From contig NZ_JOAI01000007.1 in assembly GCF_000717715.1 (NCBI RefSeq), positions 62,001 through 126,000 on the forward strand: a stretch of 64,000 nucleotides of DNA. The letters run 5' to 3'. The notes below the pieces were generated by a model. That model was not told the DNA's origin, ran no database searches, and worked only from the letters and a program-made list of their open reading frames with translations. This stretch comes from Streptomyces sp. NRRL B-24484. GTDB lineage: Bacteria; Actinomycetota; Actinomycetes; Streptomycetales; Streptomycetaceae. Within the stretch, counting starts at the first letter, position 1. Each line of letters starts with the position of its first letter. This document shows, one piece after another, positions 15,585-22,924 of the stretch. A program made the position numbers and the translations under genes.

Positions 15585-16475
15585 GCCCTCCCGGCCGGTG
15601 CTGCGGGCGACGTCCGCGACCAGCCGGGCCGTGGCCGGGGCCCCGATCCCGTGCGCGGCGGCGGCACGCAGCACCGCCCCGCCGATGGCGTCGAGTTCGA
15701 GCGGCCGGCCGGCCTCCGCGTTGCGCTGCATCGAGGACCTCATCCCGTGCGGCGACCGGTCGAAGAACCCGAGCACGTCCTCGCTCCTGACCGCCGTGCC
15801 CGCGGCCCGCGCCACGGCGGTGACCTCGTCGACCACGGCGGCGAGTTCCGGTCGCCGGTCACTGCGGACCGTTCCGGCGCCGGCCCGGTAGCGGGTGGTC
15901 AGCAGCGCGAACGGGGCGAGGAAGGCGAGCTTCTCCCAGAGCATCGCGGACTCGTCGGTGCGCAGGGTCACGCCGAGGCCGGCCGTCCGCAGCGCGTCCG
16001 CGAGGTCGTCCACCGGGGCGGCGAGTTGGACGTCGGCGAACGGGCTCCCGTGGACGATGCGGCCCGGCGCCGTCCGGGTGGCCTCGACCCGGATCGTGCC
16101 GGCCGCGACCCGCGCGGCGGGGTAGCGCCCGCGCAGGACGGCCGGGTGGTCGAGGCCGTTGAGCAGCGGAACGACGACGGCACCGCCGAGGACGTCGGCC
16201 GGCACGCGGTCGAGCGCCGCTTCCAGGGCGGTCTGCTTGACCGTCACGAGGAGGGCGTCCACCGGCCGTCGCAGCACGGTGTCCGCCTCGACCGCCGCGG
16301 TGAACTCCCCGTAGCGGGCGCTCTCGACGTGCAGACCGTCCGTGTCCAGCACGGCGGCGGTGGACTCGCCGGCCAGGCAGAGGACGCGGTGGCCGTCACG
16401 GGCGAGGAGTGCGCCGATCAGTCCTCCGACGCCGCCCGGTCCGAGGACGGCCACGGTCAGGGGGGTGGTGGTCAC
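15582..16475 (-). CDS. panE: Ketopantoate reductase family protein (PanE/ApbA)
   Basis: 297 residues from GTG 16475, with AGGAG 7 nt upstream. The N-terminal Rossmann motif is VAVLGPGGVGGLIGALLARDGH. TVKQTALEAAL and PLLNGLDHPAVL follow, with the family's conserved Lys and Asn. The C-terminal helical domain contains ESAMLWEKLAFLAPFALLTTRY and SSMQRNAEAGRPLELDAIGGAVLR. These match 2-dehydropantoate 2-reductase, the NADPH step of pantothenate synthesis, although many paralogues reduce other 2-oxo acids. It is divergent from a LysR gene that probably regulates it; the intergenic region holds two dyads. Confidence 0.85.
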   Translation of the reverse strand: MTTTPLTVAVLGPGGVGGLIGALLARDGHRVLCLAGESTAAVLDTDGLHVESARYGEFTAAVEADTVLRRPVDALLVTVKQTALEAALDRVPADVLGGAVVVPLLNGLDHPAVLRGRYPAARVAAGTIRVEATRTAPGRIVHGSPFADVQLAAPVDDLADALRTAGLGVTLRTDESAMLWEKLAFLAPFALLTTRYRAGAGTVRSDRRPELAAVVDEVTAVARAAGTAVRSEDVLGFFDRSPHGMRSSMQRNAEAGRPLELDAIGGAVLRAAAAHGIGAPATARLVADVARSTGREG

Positions 16476-16666
16476 ATGTGCTCCTGTCGTCTCCGGGTGC
16501 AGGGCGCGGGTGCGGCCGAGCGCCGCGGCACGCCGTTCGGACCGGCGCGGGGCAGCGACGGCCCGAAGCGGGTCGACACCCGCCGCCGCAGCCACCGCGT
16601 CCGGAGCGGGTGGAGGCGGCGGCGGGTTGCCGCCCTGGGCCCTGCAACGATCTTCGAGCACGGCGA

Positions 16667-16690
16667 AAACCCAAGTCAATCCTCGGGTTT
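16667..16690. promoter_or_regulatory. Dyad upstream of the LysR gene (distal)
   Basis: AAACCC (16667-16672) and GGGTTT (16685-16690) form a 6-bp interrupted palindrome with a 12-nt spacer, close to the T-N11-A geometry of LysR recognition sites. The left half shares ACCCAAG with the proximal site. Confidence 0.5.
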
Positions 16691-16700
16691 GCTCGCAGAG

Positions 16701-16720
16701 ACCCAAGCGGTACCTTGGGT
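16701..16720. promoter_or_regulatory. Dyad abutting the LysR start codon (proximal operator)
   Basis: ACCCAAG-N6-CTTGGGT is a perfect 7-bp inverted repeat ending 4 bp before GTG 16725. Together with the distal dyad in the panE/LysR intergenic region it is a strong candidate for autoregulation and for control of panE. Confidence 0.6.
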
Positions 16721-16724
16721 CGCC

Positions 16725-17666
16725 GTGACCCTCGACGACCTCCGCGTCTTCACCGCCGTCTGCCGGACGGGTTCGCTGAGCGCAGCGGCCCGGGAGCTGT
16801 CCTGCACCCAGTCCGCCGTCAGCCAGCACGTGAAGCGGCTGGAACGCGAGGTGGGGCTGAGCCTGATCGAACGGCACACCCGCGGCGTGGTGCCGACGGC
16901 GTTCGGGCGGATGCTGGACGCGGCCGTCACCGAGGGCCTGGGGTGCATCGACCACGCCCTGCGGCGACTGGAGGAGACGGCCCGGGCCGGTGCGGGCTCG
17001 GTGCGGATCACCACGGGTGCCACCACCGTGCGGCACTTCATGGCCGCCGCCGTCGTCGACTTCCGGCGGCGATTCCCGCGGGTCAGCCTGGAGTTCCAGA
17101 CCGAGACCTCCAGCCGCGGCTGCTTCGACGCCCTGGCGGCCGGCAGCGTCGACCTCGCCTGGATCACCCTCGGGCCCGCCGCCCGCGCCGTCCAGCAGCG
17201 ACCGGTGGTCGAACTCCCGTGGTCGCTCGCCGTCTCGGCGGCCGATCCGCTGGCCGCGCGGACGGAGGTGGCGCCGGCGGACCTCCAGGACACGCGACTC
17301 ATCGGACTGCCGGAGAACTCCACCGCACGGCGCCAACTCGGCGCGTGGCTGGCGGAGTCCGGCATCCGTCCGGTCTTCGACACCAGCGTCACCGACTGGG
17401 ACACCGCGATCCTGCTCGCCGAACTCGGCCTCGGCCGCGCCGTCGTCCCGACGCTTCCCGCCTGGAGCGGTCCCGGCCACCCGGACCTGCGGTTGATCCC
17501 CCTCCCCGGACTGCCGGCCCTCACCGCGGGCTGGGCGGTCCGCCGCTGGGACGCCCTCTCCCCACCGGCACGCGCCTTCGCCGAGACCGTCGAGCACCAC
17601 TGCGGCACCGCGACCGTCCCCGAACAGCGGCGGGCCGTGGCCCACCCGGAGCCGTCCGGGCGGTGA
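16725..17666 (+). CDS. LysR-family transcriptional regulator
   Basis: 313 residues from GTG 16725. The N-terminal helix-turn-helix reads LDDLRVFTAVCRTGSLSAAARELSCTQSAVSQHVKRLEREVGLSLIERHTRGV, a full LysR signature. The effector domain (about 90-295) has two alpha/beta subdomains: VRITTGATTVRHFM, VDLAWITLG and LLAELGLGRAVVPTLPAW. No ribosome site is possible upstream of the GTG because the operator dyad ends 4 bp before it, so the mRNA may be leaderless or have a very short leader. It is divergent from panE, the classic arrangement for a LysR regulator and its target. Confidence 0.92.
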   Translation: MTLDDLRVFTAVCRTGSLSAAARELSCTQSAVSQHVKRLEREVGLSLIERHTRGVVPTAFGRMLDAAVTEGLGCIDHALRRLEETARAGAGSVRITTGATTVRHFMAAAVVDFRRRFPRVSLEFQTETSSRGCFDALAAGSVDLAWITLGPAARAVQQRPVVELPWSLAVSAADPLAARTEVAPADLQDTRLIGLPENSTARRQLGAWLAESGIRPVFDTSVTDWDTAILLAELGLGRAVVPTLPAWSGPGHPDLRLIPLPGLPALTAGWAVRRWDALSPPARAFAETVEHHCGTATVPEQRRAVAHPEPSGR

Positions 17667-17676
17667 GTCACGGCGC

Positions 17677-17693
17677 CCGTGCACGGCGCACGG
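17677..17693 (+). terminator. Small hairpin after the LysR gene
   Basis: CCGTGC (17677-17682) and GCACGG (17688-17693) form a 6-bp stem with a 5-nt loop, 10 bp past the LysR stop and before the convergent small-protein gene. Confidence 0.4.
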
Positions 17694-17740
17694 ACCGTCC
17701 GGTGGATCGTCCGGTGGACAGACGGGGCGCGGCCGCCGGC

Positions 17741-17971
17741 TCAGGCGTCCCGGTCGGGGGCGCGGCGCTGCGCCCGGTCCTCCTCCGGGGTGCCGGGGCG
17801 CTCGCCGGGCTCGCAGTGGTAGCAGCGGAAGGTGCGGTCGTCCTGCCGGTACCACTGGTGGTCCCCGCAGTCCTCGGACCCCTTGGGGAACAGCCGCATC
17901 AGGGCGGCGGGCAGCGCGATCCGGGCGTCGGTGCGCCACCGGTAGCGGCCGGTGCCGCTCAGAAGAACCAC
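17741..17971 (-). CDS. Small Cys-containing protein, unknown function
   Basis: 76 residues from GTG 17971, whose first 13 nt overlap the end of the upstream membrane-protein gene in another frame. The protein reads SGTGRYRWRTDARIALPAAL early, then EDCGDHQWYRQDD and FRCYHCEPGERPG. The Cys/His spacing (CGDH and CYHC) could bind a metal, perhaps a minimal zinc ribbon. The last residues are charged. Overlap with the membrane-protein gene suggests coupling. I do not recognise a family, and the coding call rests on the open frame, composition and overlap. Confidence 0.45.
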   Translation of the reverse strand: MVLLSGTGRYRWRTDARIALPAALMRLFPKGSEDCGDHQWYRQDDRTFRCYHCEPGERPGTPEEDRAQRRAPDRDA

Positions 17972-18393
17972 CCGGGCGTCTCCCGGTAGACGGGAATCGG
18001 GTAGTCGCAGGACTCCCCGCCGTTCTGCCGGAAGTCGGCGGCCGCCGCGGTGGCGATGCCCGCGCCGACACGGTCGAGTCCGTCGGCGCCGACGACCGCG
18101 GTCAGCGCGAGGAGCACGTACACGAGCGGTGCGGCGATCCGGGCGGGCGGGTCGACGACCAGGTGGACGACGCCGAGCGCGCAGACCAGGCCGGCGAGGA
18201 GGACCGCCGGGACGGCCACGAAGCCGATGAGGGAGAGCTCGGCCGGCGTCGTGCAGAGCACGTGCACGTCCTGCGGCCGGGGCTTGGTCACCACCCGCTC
18301 GAAGACGGCGGCGGCGACGAGGAGCACGCCGCCCATCGGCAGCAGCGCCCAGCGCTGGGAGACGGGCCGGGTGCGCTCGGCGGTGGCTAGCAA
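17959..18393 (-). CDS. Small integral membrane protein
   Basis: 144 residues from a TTG at 18393, with GGAAGG upstream at suitable spacing; no better in-frame start exists. Three hydrophobic segments are visible: WALLPMGGVLLVAAAVFE, LSLIGFVAVPAVLLAGLVCALGVVHLVV and IAAPLVYVLLALTAVVGADGLD. The C-terminal tail contains SCDYPIPVYRETPGWFF, and another cysteine (VLCTTPAE) sits in the first external loop, so an extracytoplasmic disulfide is possible. Function is unknown. It overlaps the downstream Cys-containing small protein and is divergent from another membrane-protein gene. Confidence 0.6.
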   Translation of the reverse strand: MLATAERTRPVSQRWALLPMGGVLLVAAAVFERVVTKPRPQDVHVLCTTPAELSLIGFVAVPAVLLAGLVCALGVVHLVVDPPARIAAPLVYVLLALTAVVGADGLDRVGAGIATAAAADFRQNGGESCDYPIPVYRETPGWFF

Positions 18394-18538
18394 TGCGGTG
18401 TGCCTTCCGGTTCGGCGGGGCCGGAGGGAACCCGCGCCGTTGATCCGGGAGAGCGTAGCCGACGGGCGCGCCGATCCCGCAGGTGGTCGTCCCGCCGGCG
18501 GCCCACGAGGGTCGCGTCCCGTAGTACAGTCCGCTCAC

Positions 18539-19156
18539 ATGATCCACTCGGGGGGGCGGATGACCCAGAGGCGTCGCAGACAGGTTGCGTGGGGGCTCAG
18601 AGGACTGGCGCTGGTGCCGTTGCTGGCGTACCTGTCGGGCATTCAGGCTTCCCACTCGGGCGGGCTGGTGGAGGTCGAGCAGTGGTTCAACCACCCCGTG
18701 CCGCTGGTCGGGGCGGCGGTCGTCCTGACGGTGGTCTCGGCGGTGGTCGAGCTGGAGTTCCGCACGCAGTGGTCGCAGATCGGCTGCGCGGCCGGCCTGG
18801 TGGCGCTCATCCTCGGCGGCGTGCCGATCGCGTTCCTGGCCCTGGCGCTCGGCGGGTCCGGGACGCCGGTGGACCGGACGGCCCGGCCGGGCCACCCGGA
18901 CCACGTGCTGACCGTGACCAACAAGGCCTTCTCGATCGACCCGGTCTACCACGTGGAGCTCATGACCGGCAGCGGCTGGTCGGCCCGGCACTGGGACCTG
19001 GGCGTGTGGGACGAGCGCGACGGGCGCGGCTGGTTCCAGAAGGCCGAGTGGTCGGGGCCCGACCGCATCACGGTGACCGCCGAGAGGGAGGTCAGGGTCA
19101 TCACCGTCGACCCGGCCACCGGCCGCCCCGGCGAGCCGACGGTGACGCGCCGGTAG
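18539..19156 (+). CDS. Membrane protein with C-terminal extracytoplasmic domain, unknown
   Basis: 205 residues from ATG 18539; an ATG at 18560 is an alternative. Three hydrophobic segments are seen: GLALVPLLAYLSGIQ, PLVGAAVVLTVVSAVVEL and IGCAAGLVALILGGVPIAFLALALGG. A soluble C-terminal domain of about 95 residues follows (VLTVTNKAFSIDPVYHVELMTGSG, WDLGVWDERDG, ITVTAEREVRVITVD), which looks all-beta. TAGTAC/TACAGT just before the first ATG resembles a -10 hexamer, which would make the transcript leaderless or nearly so. I recognise no family. Confidence 0.65.
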   Translation: MIHSGGRMTQRRRRQVAWGLRGLALVPLLAYLSGIQASHSGGLVEVEQWFNHPVPLVGAAVVLTVVSAVVELEFRTQWSQIGCAAGLVALILGGVPIAFLALALGGSGTPVDRTARPGHPDHVLTVTNKAFSIDPVYHVELMTGSGWSARHWDLGVWDERDGRGWFQKAEWSGPDRITVTAEREVRVITVDPATGRPGEPTVTRR

Positions 19157-19178
19157 CCCACCGCGGCAGCACGGCGGA

Positions 19179-19197
19179 CCGGACCGGCCCGGTCCGG
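19179..19197 (+). terminator. Hairpin after the membrane-protein gene
   Basis: CCGGACCG and CGGTCCGG form a perfect 8-bp stem with a 3-nt loop, 23 bp after the stop codon. Confidence 0.6.
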
Positions 19198-19363
19198 CGG
19201 CGGCGACCGGGCCACCGTGCGCCGGACGACCGTGCAGCAGGGCACCGAGCCCGGCTGGGCCGGCGCCGCCCTGGCCGCCGCGCCGGACTCCACCTCGCCG
19301 CCATTTTCATGTGGTCAGCGAGATGAACCGAAGGAGTGCCCCGCAGGGACCGGCCGAGGATCC

Positions 19364-20032
19364 TCAGCCCTTGGGACTGACGGTCCAGGGCATCTCCGTC
19401 GAGCCGGAGGCCGCAAATCCGGTGGCGCCCCACTCGGCGCCCCAATTCCTGCCGGCCCAGTCACGACTGGGCGACCAGAGCGGCCGGGCCACCTCGGGGC
19501 CCCACACCGCGGGGTCCGCACGCACCAGGAGTTCGGCCTCCGCGGCGTACCCGCCCGTCAGTACGGTCACCAGGAAGTCCGCGAAGCCGCCGTCGAAATG
19601 ATCGAGCCGATCCTCGAAGAACACCGTCACCGGCCACTTGTCGGGATCCGGTCCGATCGTGCGCCAGCAGCACTGGTTGTGGTTGCTGTTCCAACCCCAG
19701 GGCAGCAGGCCGTCCGGGTCCGGGAAGACCGGAGTGGCGCCCGGTGGATTCCAGTAGCATTCCTCGCCCTCGACCTGGTCACGGAAGCTGATGTCGGTGT
19801 CGTAGCGCCACCAGGCCAGACCACTCGGCTCCACGCCGCGCGGTTCCGATGTCGGGGTGTACACACCCCACTCGCCGTTCAGCACCACCCCGCCGTACAG
19901 GTCGATGAACGCCCGGTAGTCCGAGGGGAGTCGGACACCCATTTCAACGGGCGCCAGCTCCCACGGAACACGGGCCGGGACGTAGAGCGGTTCCCCCATG
20001 ATCGCCCGAAGTCGATTCCACGCCTCAGCCAT
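19364..20032 (-). CDS. SMI1/KNR4 (SUKH) family protein
   Basis: 222 residues from ATG 20032, with GGAAGG 7 nt upstream; an upstream in-frame start is unlikely. The fold signature is clear: VPWELAPVEMGVRLPSDYRAFIDLYGG, LNGEWGVYTP, LLPWGWNSNHNQCCWRTIG and the closing FADFLVTVLTGGYAAEA. The last 40 residues are Trp-rich (PLWSPSRDWAGRNWGAEW). Its first motif is closely similar to that of the broken SUKH gene at 39.99-40.38 kb, so the two are paralogues. Solitary SUKH genes may be orphan immunity genes against toxins of competitors. Confidence 0.85.
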   Translation of the reverse strand: MAEAWNRLRAIMGEPLYVPARVPWELAPVEMGVRLPSDYRAFIDLYGGVVLNGEWGVYTPTSEPRGVEPSGLAWWRYDTDISFRDQVEGEECYWNPPGATPVFPDPDGLLPWGWNSNHNQCCWRTIGPDPDKWPVTVFFEDRLDHFDGGFADFLVTVLTGGYAAEAELLVRADPAVWGPEVARPLWSPSRDWAGRNWGAEWGATGFAASGSTEMPWTVSPKG

Positions 20033-20144
20033 CCCCTTGCCTTCCTGCCGACCCGTCGGACACACCGATGCGCACCCTAGGAGACGACTCGGACAGGCAT
20101 CTCATGAAGGCGGTGGCCCTGCCGCCCGATGATCCGAAAGAGAC

Positions 20145-21040
20145 CTAGGCCTGCTGATCGCCGGCGAACTCGCCGACCGCGGCGCGCAGGTGATGATCTG
20201 CGCCCGTGATCCGCAGGAACCCACCACCGCCGAACGGGAACTGAGCCGGCGCGGCACCGTCGCGTCCACCGTCTGCGACCTCGCGGATCCGGACGCCCCG
20301 GAGCGGCTGGTCGCCGCCACCGTCGAGCGGTTCGGCCGGTTCGACGTGCTGGTGAACAACGCCGGACTGATCAAGGTCGGCCCGCTGCAGGCCTTCGGCG
20401 CCGAGGACTTCGACCGGGCACTGGACGTGATGGTGCGGGCGCCGATCCGGCTGGTGCTCGCGGCGCTGCCCGGTATGCGCGAGCGCCGCAGCGGCACGAT
20501 CGTCACCGTCTCCTCGATCGGCGGCCGCATTCCGGCCCCTCACCTACTGCCGTACGTCGCCGCCAAGTTCGCACCGGCCGGACTCTCCGCGGGCCTGCGG
20601 GCCGAACTCGCCGCCGACGGCATCGGCGTCACCACCGTGCTGTCGGGCCTGATGCGCACCGGCTTCCACCGGGCCGCCGCCTTCGCCGGGCGCCCGGAAC
20701 ACGAGTACGCCCGGTTCGCGCCCGCCGCGAGCCTGCCGCTGCTCTCCATGGACGCCGCGCGTGCCGCCCGGGCGATCGTCCGGGCCGCCGAACGCGGCCG
20801 CCCGGAACTGGTGCTCACCCGGCCGCCAAGCTCGGCAGCCGGGTGTACGGCCTCGCGCCCGCCACCACCACCCGGGCCCTCACCCTGGCCGCCCGCCTGC
20901 TGCCCTCCGCCGGCACCCGGCCGAGCCGCCCGGTCCCGGGCACGGACGCCGCCGCCGAGGCCGAGCACAGGCACCCGCCGCTCGGCGCACTGACCGCGCT
21001 CGGGGACCGCGCGGGACGCAGCGCCAACGAGCCACGGTGA
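20145..21040 (+). pseudogene. Short-chain dehydrogenase remnant, 5'-truncated and frameshifted
   Basis: The frame from 20145 reads LGLLIAGELADRGAQVMICARDPQE, which begins in the middle of an SDR Rossmann motif; the N-terminal GxxxGxG and any start codon are missing, and a stop lies just upstream in frame. The body is otherwise SDR-like: FDVLVNNAGLI, IVTVSSIGGRIPAPHLLPYVAAKFAPAGLSAGL (with Ser and YxxxK) and VTTVLSGLMRTGF. Near 20823 one base is missing: the reading KLGSRVYGLAPATTTRALTLAARL continues in the next frame to the stop at 21040. Both lesions argue that the gene is dead. The truncation point is probably an old recombination junction. Confidence 0.8.
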
Positions 21041-21318
21041 CCCGGCACAGTCGGTCCGAGCTCTCCTCCTCCGTCGAATCCGCTCGTCGAGCAGGCGCGG
21101 GCCGGGGCGATCCCGGCGGCGACCAGATCGGCGGGCTGTCCGTGGTGCCGCAGCCCGTCCGGGCGGCTCGCAGCCGGCGCGGTGCAAGGTCCGCGACCAC
21201 GAGTCCCGGATCGGGCGGCCCCGGCCGGCATCAGCTATGTGCGATGAGTCACCCTGACCGCCGAACAGAGCGAGGTCACCTGTCTCGGCTCCGTGGTGGT
21301 CGGCCCGCGGCTGTCCCG

Positions 21319-22359
21319 TCAGGTGGCGGGTGCGCCCTCGGGCTCGGTGGCCGGCTCCGGAGGGGCGGATGTGGGCTCCGGCTCGGAGTCGGTGTCCGGT
21401 TCCGGTTCCGGGGGCATGCTGGGCGTCAGCTGGCGCATGAGAGCCGCGTTGGTGTCCTGCACCGCGTCGTCGGCAGGGTTCGGGTCGAGACGGGCGACGA
21501 GATCGCGGGCATGGAGACGGACCGTGGCCTCAAGCAGGGTGGCGTAGGTGTCGGCGGCGGCGCGGGTGCGCTGCCGGCCGGCGACGGCGAGCACCGTGGT
21601 GGTGAGGAGGGCAGGCCACCACCATGCGGCCAGCGGAAGGTAGAGCAAGGCCCAGGCACTCAGCGCAGCAGCGCGGGTGAGGCCCTGCCGCGCCGTCGTG
21701 ATCTCGCCGCGGACGGTGTCCGGAAGGACCAGCCACAGGTGCGGCCAAAGGGCGGCCAGGTCGAGGTTCTGGTCGCGGCCCAGGCGCAGCGCCGCAGCGT
21801 TCACGCGGTCGCCGGTCCAGGTGGGGCGGTCGGGTGCTTCGGGGGCGATCCTGGTCATGGCCGTCCATGCGGTCCGGAGCTCGGTGGCCTGCTCCTCGGT
21901 GCGGGCCAGGTCGGTGCCGGCCAGGCGGGCCATGGCTGCGCGGGCGCCGTCGGCGTTCCGCAGGCGGTGCCATTCCCTGGCGTAGTGCTTCCAACGGCGG
22001 TTCCTGCTGTCCCTTGCCCGCCGGGCGAGGGCGCGGGCCGGCGCGGGCCAGCTGCGCCAGTCGGCGGCCAGGTGGATTCGCTCGACGAGGGAGCCCAGTG
22101 CCTGGGCGGCCAGGCCGATGCCGGCGGCGCCGCCCAGTACCGCCGCCAGGAGGACGGTCTGGCCGCCGGCAGTGCGTACGGAGGGGGAACCGGCCCAGGC
22201 GGTGATTTGGTCGGTGAGCCGCTGCAGGTCGAGCGCATGGGCCTGGCCCAGGGTGTGGGCGACGGCCATGACGGCCAGGTACAGGGCGCCGGGCAGGACG
22301 AGCAGGGAGAGCCACCGGTCGGCGAGCTTCTTGCCGAGTTCCCCCAGCAGGCCGCCCAC
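21319..22359 (-). CDS. Membrane protein of the CHAT locus
   Basis: 346 residues from GTG 22359, 3 nt after the stop of the upstream small-protein gene. Hydrophobic segments: WLSLLVLPGALYLAVMAVA (16-34), TVLLAAVLGGAAGIGLAAQAL (67-87) and a long pair near 228-262 (ALSAWALLYLPLAAWWWPALLTTTVLAVAG). Between them lies a charged, Arg/Trp-rich helical region; the tail is Pro/Glu/Thr-rich (PEPEPDTDSEPEPTS). I recognise no family. The gene lies in a two-gene unit divergent from the CHAT protease gene, so it could be the protease's membrane target, effector or anchor. This is inference from position only. Confidence 0.7.
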   Translation of the reverse strand: MGGLLGELGKKLADRWLSLLVLPGALYLAVMAVAHTLGQAHALDLQRLTDQITAWAGSPSVRTAGGQTVLLAAVLGGAAGIGLAAQALGSLVERIHLAADWRSWPAPARALARRARDSRNRRWKHYAREWHRLRNADGARAAMARLAGTDLARTEEQATELRTAWTAMTRIAPEAPDRPTWTGDRVNAAALRLGRDQNLDLAALWPHLWLVLPDTVRGEITTARQGLTRAAALSAWALLYLPLAAWWWPALLTTTVLAVAGRQRTRAAADTYATLLEATVRLHARDLVARLDPNPADDAVQDTNAALMRQLTPSMPPEPEPDTDSEPEPTSAPPEPATEPEGAPAT

Positions 22360-22362
22360 CGG

Positions 22363-22761
22363 CTACCGCCGCTCGCGGTGCAGGGCGTCTCCGCTCACTG
22401 CGCATCGTGGTACGGGAGCGGGGCCCTGCGGCCGCCAGAAGCGAGTGCATCGCGCCTCGGGACAGAGGTAGACCGGATCGGACGGGAGGCCCCGATCGAT
22501 TCCGACGGCGTGGACGCCTCGGTCGCCGGTGGTCCCGTGCTGGTCGAAGGCCTTCAGGCCGCGTACGACCCCGACGGCCTCGAGCACGGTGTGCAAGGTG
22601 TCCAGCCGGTCGCCCACGTCCTCGCCGGCCCGGGCCGCCCGGATCAGCTCCCGGAGGAGATCGTCACTCCCCAGCTGCCCCGCCCGCAGGCGTCTCCCGA
22701 TCTCCTGTTCCTGCGCGCACACAATCGCCATCCGCTGCGCAGTCTCTTCCGCACCAGCCAT
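22363..22761 (-). CDS. Small helical protein with C-terminal Cys motif, CHAT-locus partner
   Basis: 132 residues from ATG 22761. The N-terminal half is helical (ETAQRMAIVCAQEQEIGRRL, LLRELIRAARAGEDVGDRLDTLHTVLEAVG). The C-terminal third has YLCPEARCTRFW and, 11 residues on, PRCAVSGDALHRER; three cysteines plus a histidine could bind zinc. Similar short C-terminal cysteine ribbons occur in actinobacterial CHAT/effector-associated conflict loci, from memory of such loci rather than a search. It is divergent from the CHAT gene (164-bp spacer) and immediately precedes the membrane-protein gene, making a likely three-component system. Confidence 0.6.
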   Translation of the reverse strand: MAGAEETAQRMAIVCAQEQEIGRRLRAGQLGSDDLLRELIRAARAGEDVGDRLDTLHTVLEAVGVVRGLKAFDQHGTTGDRGVHAVGIDRGLPSDPVYLCPEARCTRFWRPQGPAPVPRCAVSGDALHRERR

Positions 22762-22924
22762 GTGTCCGAAAACCCCCCAGCTCCCCGACAGCCTCGCCGC
22801 TCGAGATCGGGCCGTCCGGTGGGGAGCGTATCCGACTGGCCTCCAGTTCAGCAGAGGATCGGCTGACTGCCTGTCAGCAGAAGGCTCTTCTCAGTAGCAT
22901 CGCCGTTGCGATCGATCGGGGGGC

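Noticed and set aside
18539..18562. Second ATG (18560) as start of the membrane protein
   Set aside because: The GGGGGG run is only 2 nt from it; the first ATG with a -10-like box is kept but the choice is uncertain.
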